A stretch of 64,000 nt of DNA from Streptomyces sp. Je 1-332 (GTDB taxonomy: Bacteria; Actinomycetota; Actinomycetes; Streptomycetales; Streptomycetaceae). Each line of letters opens with the position of its first letter. The stretch's first letter is position 1. Positions 59,693 to 64,000 of the stretch are shown one piece after another. The notes under the pieces were generated by a model. The model worked only from the letters and a program-made list of their open reading frames with translations, did not search any database and was not told where the DNA came from. The position numbers were made by a program, and so were the translations under genes. The stretch is from assembly GCF_040730185.1 (NCBI RefSeq), contig NZ_CP160402.1, forward strand, positions 4,588,001 to 4,652,000. Reading direction: 5' to 3'.

Positions 59693-60267
59693 ACGAATCG
59701 CCAAGGGCCGCAGCTTCGCCACCCGCTGCGGTCCCCAAGGACTACCGCTTGCTGGTTCCCCGCGAGTGGTACCGCGTCGACCTCACGCAAGACCGCTGGC
59801 GTAGCCAGCTAAAGACCTTTGTGGACGGTCAGGTGCTTGGGCGCGGTGTCTCCCCGGACCTGGCGCGGAACGTTTGGGTCACTCTGCGCAACACCGCGGA
59901 GGCCGGTCGGGCGCATGGCGCCATGGAGTTCTTTCTCCTGACGACCTCGCCGGACGGTGGCCTGCCCGCCTCACTGCTGGTCTCCCTGGTGCCATTGGGT
60001 GAAACGCCTGCCGACCCACAAAGGTACGCGACGTGGCTCGAAGCGAGAGAGCCCGAAGGTAGTGTCGGGAGACAGGTGTCCGTTGTGGAGCTTGCTGCGG
60101 GCACCGCCGTGCGCGTGCTGGGCACCACAACTCTGGACGTCCATGTCCATATGCCGGGCGGGGCCGGCTACTTGGTGCTCTCCTTCTCGGCACCCCTCAC
60201 GGGGATGGCTGGCCCCATGGGGCAGTTGTGCGATGCCATGGCAGGCTCGCTGCGGTGGGTGCTGTGA
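59689..60267 (+). CDS. Unknown protein related in layout to its upstream neighbour (cassette 1)
   Basis: The 192-residue protein has a short Ala/Pro-rich lead, then DYRLLVPREWYRVDLTQDRW, a middle SVVELAAGTAVRVLG and a final helix MGQLCDAMAGSLRWVL. The order of a strand pair and a C-terminal helix ending in a hydrophobic strand parallels the preceding gene product, suggesting two paralogues of one fold. A GTG start overlaps the stop of that gene. No signal peptide is present. Function unknown. Confidence 0.65.
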   Translation: MNESPRAAASPPAAVPKDYRLLVPREWYRVDLTQDRWRSQLKTFVDGQVLGRGVSPDLARNVWVTLRNTAEAGRAHGAMEFFLLTTSPDGGLPASLLVSLVPLGETPADPQRYATWLEAREPEGSVGRQVSVVELAAGTAVRVLGTTTLDVHVHMPGGAGYLVLSFSAPLTGMAGPMGQLCDAMAGSLRWVL

Positions 60268-60311
60268 CGGTGCCCACCCGTTCCTGAACGGAGCGGCAGC
60301 CACAGAACTGC

Positions 60312-60890
60312 TCAGAACCTGTCCTTCTCCGGCAGGTCGAGTTCAGCGGCGTCGGCATGGAAATTCGCGGCGAAGGGGTACGGCCCGTAGTGCGGGTAGA
60401 AGGTCGGCACGTCGCCGCCGTTCTCTGCCGCGATGTGCGCGATCTTCCGGTACGCGGCTGCCCTGGCCCGCACTTTCTGGCGGGGGCGGTTACCCCACTG
60501 CCGGATCAACATCATGACGAAGTACCCAAGCGTGAGGACGACGACGAGTCCGGCCCCTGCATAGAAGAGGGACTGGTTCCTGGTGGACTCCCAGTACCGG
60601 ACGTAGGCACCCCAGTAGAGGACGAGCCCGAAGGGGATCAATCCTGCGGGAAGTCCGGCTTTCGCTCCGGCGCTGTAGAGTTGTTTGTCATCAATGTGGC
60701 GAAGGCGAAGCATCTTCAGGACTGCCTCGTCGTCGAAGAAGTCGAACTGCAGCCTGCGGCCCTCGGATTCGGCGGCTTCCCGGGCAGCTGGTACTGCGGC
60801 GATGACGTCACCGGGAATCATCTTCCTGATGATTCCTTCACGTGCCCTGTACTCCCACGGACCGGGCTCACGATCTTGTTCGTCCGACAT
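60312..60890 (-). CDS. Unknown two-helix membrane protein
   Basis: The 192-residue protein has a cytosolic N-terminal half (acidic, with RRLQFDFFDDEAVLKMLRLRHIDD), two membrane helices (about 84-96 and 110-128) and a basic stretch (RPRQKVRARAAAYRKI). The tail ends with FYPHYGPYPFAANFHADAAEL. I do not recognise the family. It is encoded between the two T7SS cassettes, on the strand opposite to them. Confidence 0.65.
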   Translation of the reverse strand: MSDEQDREPGPWEYRAREGIIRKMIPGDVIAAVPAAREAAESEGRRLQFDFFDDEAVLKMLRLRHIDDKQLYSAGAKAGLPAGLIPFGLVLYWGAYVRYWESTRNQSLFYAGAGLVVVLTLGYFVMMLIRQWGNRPRQKVRARAAAYRKIAHIAAENGGDVPTFYPHYGPYPFAANFHADAAELDLPEKDRF

Positions 60891-60961
60891 GTGGCTTTCT
60901 GCTCCTTTTGCAGGGTGATCAGCGGCGCTTTCTCCGGCGCGGTGGGATCTGTCCACCGACG

Positions 60962-61963
60962 CTAGCGATTGATGGACTGGATTTCCTTGACCGTTACGTC
61001 CTGCTCAAAAGTGGACAAGCCATCCGGTAGCGCCGGCTGTTGCGCGGGGCCGTCAGGGTCGGCGGAGTCGGTCCAGGTCACCTTCCAGGTGATCTGAGCC
61101 TGCAGCGGGTAGGAGCCGTCGCCCGAGGATTTCTGGTAGGCGATGTTGCAGCCGGCCTTGGATGTGTCCACCTTGTAGCCCGATTTGGCCTTGGTGAGGT
61201 CGTAGTTGCAGGTCTTGGGATCGGCGAAGCCCGTGCCCGCGTCCACGCGCAGGGCGACAGGAGTCGCGACCGTGGTGGCGTTGAGGTTGACGCCGAGGTG
61301 GTTGAAGCTGGCAGTGACCCACACCCGCTCGAGGGGGGCGCCGAACTTGACGTGCGTAGGCAGGTTCACGAACTGGTTACCGGCGGCCGGACGAAGCGTG
61401 ACCGGAGGCGCGGGGAGCTTCGTCTCGGCGTAGGCGAGGCCCGCGAGAGCGAGAGGGGAGATGGCGTCCTGGGGAGGATCTCCCTCCTCGACCCACTGCA
61501 CGCCCTTGATCGTGGTGCACTTCTCCATGTCACCGAGCTTGACGTTGCCCGACTTGAGCTGATCCACGGCGTAGGTCCGGTACCACCAGGCGCCCTCGTC
61601 GCCTTCGTGGAAGTCCTTTCCATCGTTCCAGCTGGGAAGGGTCTTTCCCGTGTTGGGATCAATGGGGGCGGTCTTCTTCTGTTCTTCCTTGTACTGCTTC
61701 GGTGTGAACTTGGGTTGAGTCCAGCACAAGGGTGGCTCCCACGGCCCTTCGCTCTGGGCTATGTAGTCAGCCCCTGAGTCGCCCTTGAAGTTGGTCTCGA
61801 ACTGCACATTCGCGCCGATGGCGCCGTCGCCGGACGTACCGCCACCGCCGGGTGGCTTACCCGAGCTCCCGGTGCCGTCGCCTGCGCTCGCTGTTCCCGC
61901 GTAACCAAGGGTCAACAGGGCTGCGATGCCTGATGCGGCGGTGGTGCGAGCCAGCCGGTTCAC
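60962..61963 (-). CDS. Secreted protein of unknown function
   Basis: The 333-residue protein has a Sec-type signal peptide (NRLARTTAASGIAALLTLG, cleavage near ASAG), a Gly/Ser-rich linker and an extracellular beta-rich domain. That domain has several Trp (WEPPLCW, then EGAWWYR) and a Cys pair (TCNYDL and GCNIAYQ) likely to form a disulfide. Its GTG start overlaps the stop of the lipoprotein gene upstream (GTGA), so the two are made together. I do not recognise the family. Export is by Sec, not by the type VII route. Confidence 0.7.
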   Translation of the reverse strand: MNRLARTTAASGIAALLTLGYAGTASAGDGTGSSGKPPGGGGTSGDGAIGANVQFETNFKGDSGADYIAQSEGPWEPPLCWTQPKFTPKQYKEEQKKTAPIDPNTGKTLPSWNDGKDFHEGDEGAWWYRTYAVDQLKSGNVKLGDMEKCTTIKGVQWVEEGDPPQDAISPLALAGLAYAETKLPAPPVTLRPAAGNQFVNLPTHVKFGAPLERVWVTASFNHLGVNLNATTVATPVALRVDAGTGFADPKTCNYDLTKAKSGYKVDTSKAGCNIAYQKSSGDGSYPLQAQITWKVTWTDSADPDGPAQQPALPDGLSTFEQDVTVKEIQSINR

Positions 61964-62604
61964 TGGCACTCCTTCGCCGCGGTCTCGCCGCGGAAGGATT
62001 GCACCAGCCAGGTGTTGTGCTCGGTCTTCCTGAGCGTTGCGGTATTGCGGATGAAGTCCTCCGGGCTTGGCTTCACCTTCAAGGCCTTGCCCGACTTGAT
62101 GTCCTTCGCGAACGCCTTGGTCCGGTCTTCGCAGTAGGTGACGATCGCGCGGTCGTCGGTGTTCTGCTCGACCTTTCGGTCGTAATACCGGTACGTTCCG
62201 GTGATGGTGCGGCCTTCTGACTTGGACTTCTTGATCTCGCCGACGTAAAACTCCCGCGCCTCGTCGGCGTAATAGCGGGTCAGGTAGCGTGAATTGGGAT
62301 CCAGGTCCACGTAGAGCCGCTGCCGGGCCATAAGCCCCTCGGCTTGCTCCTTGAGGATCTGGTCCTTCGCCTTGTCGCCCGTCTGATTCGGTTCGATCTC
62401 GACCTTGATGTCGTCGGGGAGGCCGAAGTCGGAGACCTTGGCAGGGGGAGTGGCGGATGCCGTGGGGCTCGAGGTGCTTGCGCTCTCCTCCTTGCCCGCC
62501 CCCTCGATCTTGTCGCCCGGATCGGATCCGCTGCCGCAGCCGGCCAGGAGAAGGGTTGCGGCGATTGCGGCGGTGACGGGCAGGTGGGGGGTGCGGCGTT
62601 TCAA
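61960..62604 (-). CDS. Lipoprotein of unknown function
   Basis: The 214-residue protein has a basic start (LKRRTPHLPV), a hydrophobic helix and the lipobox LLLAGC, then a Ser/Thr/Ala-rich linker and a folded part with QRLYVDLDPNSRYLTRYYADEA and TGTYRYYDRKVEQ. The TTG at 62604 is chosen because GGGAG lies 5 bases upstream and the signal starts cleanly there; a reading from 62715 adds an unlike segment. It forms an overlapping pair with the secreted protein gene. Confidence 0.7.
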   Translation of the reverse strand: MKRRTPHLPVTAAIAATLLLAGCGSGSDPGDKIEGAGKEESASTSSPTASATPPAKVSDFGLPDDIKVEIEPNQTGDKAKDQILKEQAEGLMARQRLYVDLDPNSRYLTRYYADEAREFYVGEIKKSKSEGRTITGTYRYYDRKVEQNTDDRAIVTYCEDRTKAFAKDIKSGKALKVKPSPEDFIRNTATLRKTEHNTWLVQSFRGETAAKECQ

Positions 62605-62994
62605 GTCGGCTCCCGGTGGGGCGAGGGGTATTCCAACAGGCCACGGTATCCGCCGGGTTCTTCGTTTCGCCAAGGTGATAACGGGACAAGCCACGCAATT
62701 TCGATGGACTGTCATCCCGTCGTTACGTGCAGTCCGAGACGGTGAACTCCTCAGCTGGTTTTGCGGCCGGAGGGGGCGGGGTCGCTGCAGCTGCCCGTCC
62801 GGAAGGCCGTCGCGTCGGCCCGGAGGGGGTCTTCACCGGCCGCGCCGAGCGTGCCGCAGAGCTCGTGGGGGTATTGACCTGGGCCAGGACCGCCCTACCG
62901 TCTAGGTGAGGTCAGGAGAGTGGAATTGCCGGGGTCGTCGGTGGGCCCGGGTCGGTATCCCCACTTGTCGATTAGTGAACGGGGGCTGTTGGAG
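62605..62994 (+). promoter_or_regulatory. Gene-poor divergent region with promoter of cassette 2
   Basis: No convincing gene lies here; a 60-codon frame at 62727-62909 has no supporting features. TTGACC (62874-62879), a 16-base spacer and TACCGT (62896-62901) form a good promoter candidate reading toward the small substrate gene at 62995. The bases after it (GGTCAGGAGAG) resemble the leader of cassette 1 (GGTCAGGAAAT near 57410). Confidence 0.5.
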
Positions 62995-63300
62995 ATGTCG
63001 GATCTCACGGTCGATATCGAATTGCTGACTGCGTCAGAGAAGCAACTTGCCATCATTCAGGGCGAGTTCAAGGGGATTGGGGACTGGAAGAAGGAGATTC
63101 AGGCGGCCCTCGGGGCGGACCGCATGGCCGGCGCGATGGGCAAGTTCGTCGACAACTGGGACAGGCACCGCAAGGAGCTCGTCGGGGAGATCGACAAGGT
63201 CGGCGGATTTGTCAGCAGTTGTCGGAAAAACTTCGAGAAGCTCGACAAGCAACTTGAGGAGTCGGCCCGCGAGGCGCGACGGGAAAAGAAGGAGAAGTAA
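62995..63300 (+). CDS. Small helical type VII secretion substrate-like protein (cassette 2)
   Basis: The 101-residue protein has two predicted helices around a turn near LGADRMAGAM, a Trp at position 55 (DNWDRH) and the C-terminal FEKLD (80-84), a Phe variant of the YxxxD export signal. Layout and length match the cassette 1 protein at 57442. The ATG at 62995 is preferred over the frame start at 62920. The large cassette protein gene follows after 2 bases. Confidence 0.8.
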   Translation: MSDLTVDIELLTASEKQLAIIQGEFKGIGDWKKEIQAALGADRMAGAMGKFVDNWDRHRKELVGEIDKVGGFVSSCRKNFEKLDKQLEESAREARREKKEK

Positions 63301-63302
63301 CC

Positions 63303-64000
63303 ATGGCCCGTCCCGTGGACTGGAAGCCTCTCGCGGCCGTCGACCCCGTACCCGGTGATCCCAAGGAGATCCGGGAAGAAGTCGAGCACATGAAGAACGT
63401 CGCGAAGAAGCTGCGCGACCAGGCGGACAAGCTTGAGAAGATCGCGAAGAAGGAAGGCCTGAAGGGGAAATATTCCGAGACCCTGACGGAAGGGGCCGGA
63501 GATCTCGCCAAGAAGCTCGATCAGGCCGCCGGTCGCTACGAGACGGTCAAGACGCACCTGTCCGGCTGGGCGGACGACCTTCAGGCAGCTCAGACGAAGG
63601 CCGGGACCGCCCTGGACCTGGCCCCCAGCGACGAGGAACAGGCCAAGAAGGACCTGAAGAAGGCCAAGCAGGACTACGACGACGCGGCTGACCACCACGC
63701 GGGGCTGATCGAGAAGGCCATCGACGACGATGCGCTGACCGACAGCTGGTGGGACAACGTCAAGGACTGGGTCGACAAGAACGCCGGCTGGCTGAAGGTC
63801 GTCATCGAGATCGCCAGCTACGTGGCGACAGCCCTGGCGATCGCGGCCATCTTCGTCTCCGGCATCGGTATCGGTATCGTCCTGGCTGCGGGAATCGCGG
63901 TCCTTGTGGCGAGAGTTGGCATGGCCGCCGCGGGCCAGGGCTCTTGGGCGGACGTCGCCCTCGACGTGTTCGCACTGGCCACGATGGGCCTCGGCCGTGG
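63303..64000 (+). CDS. Large putative T7SS-secreted protein (cassette 2), 3' end outside the window
   Basis: The frame stays open for 232 residues to the window edge. It starts DWKPLAAVDPVPGDPKEI, matching the N-terminus of the protein at 57750. Long charged helices (about 20-145), a WWDNVKDWVDKNAGWLK segment and a hydrophobic stretch (about 166-207) follow, as in T7SS-signal polymorphic proteins whose toxin or effector domain is C-terminal. That part is not visible, so activity cannot be assigned. Confidence 0.8.
   Translation, partial: MARPVDWKPLAAVDPVPGDPKEIREEVEHMKNVAKKLRDQADKLEKIAKKEGLKGKYSETLTEGAGDLAKKLDQAAGRYETVKTHLSGWADDLQAAQTKAGTALDLAPSDEEQAKKDLKKAKQDYDDAADHHAGLIEKAIDDDALTDSWWDNVKDWVDKNAGWLKVVIEIASYVATALAIAAIFVSGIGIGIVLAAGIAVLVARVGMAAAGQGSWADVALDVFALATMGLGR

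Noticed and set aside
62727..62909. 60-codon plus-strand ORF upstream of cassette 2
   Set aside because: It overlaps the predicted promoter, has no ribosome-binding site and shows no protein feature.

Overview
The window is high-GC actinobacterial chromosome, almost certainly Streptomyces. The base composition, the frequent GTG starts and 4-base stop/start overlaps, and the gene content (futalosine menaquinone genes, a WhiJ-type regulator trio, DUF397, DUF4097, mycothiol-type isomerase proteins) all fit. From memory, the gene order resembles the SCO4469-SCO4510 stretch of S. coelicolor; this was not checked. No rRNA, tRNA, CRISPR array, insertion sequence or phage was recognised.

Region 1 (1-8.5 kb): the 3' part of rtcB faces a free-standing LAGLIDADG endonuclease gene. 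An SDR oxidoreductase, a YnfA membrane protein, a GNAT enzyme, an AraC regulator, a mycothiol-isomerase-like protein and an unknown protein follow, then hemL and a histidine phosphatase. Region 2 (8.7-16.1 kb): a Tat lipoprotein with a polysaccharide-deacetylase fold and a System II cytochrome c maturation set (ResA-like thioredoxin, CcdA, ResB, CcsB), then an ECF sigma factor coupled to a membrane-anchored partner. Region 3 (16.1-27 kb): an SRPBCC protein, a DMT exporter with a LysR regulator, and the menaquinone genes mqnL, mqnP, mqnM and mqnE around an Lrp regulator. It ends with an SLC1-type symporter preceded by a cysteine-rich leader peptide that suggests cystine transport. Region 4 (27-36.8 kb): an RHH regulator/DUF4097/DrrAB-like ABC operon divergent from a TetR gene, with a palindromic operator and a 10-bp tandem array between them; then MaoC-like and FabG4 genes divergent from a FadA2-like thiolase followed by an acyl-CoA ligase. 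This block resembles mycobacterial htdX-fabG4-fadA2.

Region 5 (36.9-50.1 kb) holds a secreted tripeptidase-like hydrolase, a WhiJ-type trio, two AraC regulators, a secreted lipase, a second acyl-CoA ligase, azlCD divergent from an XRE-cupin regulator, a cold-shock gene with a long leader, and mqnA. Region 6 (50.2-64 kb) is the most unusual: a membrane Ser/Thr kinase beside an FHA-bearing EccC/EssC-like type VII secretion ATPase, three small helical proteins ending in a YxxxD-like signal, and two cassettes each pairing a small substrate with a large protein that starts W-x-PL...DPxPGDP. Two related unknown proteins, a membrane protein, a secreted protein and a lipoprotein lie among them. The second large protein runs off the window.

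Several single genes start 6-8 nt after a TAnnnT hexamer without a Shine-Dalgarno sequence, suggesting leaderless mRNAs. A short hairpin-bearing element occurs twice, both times downstream of genes.
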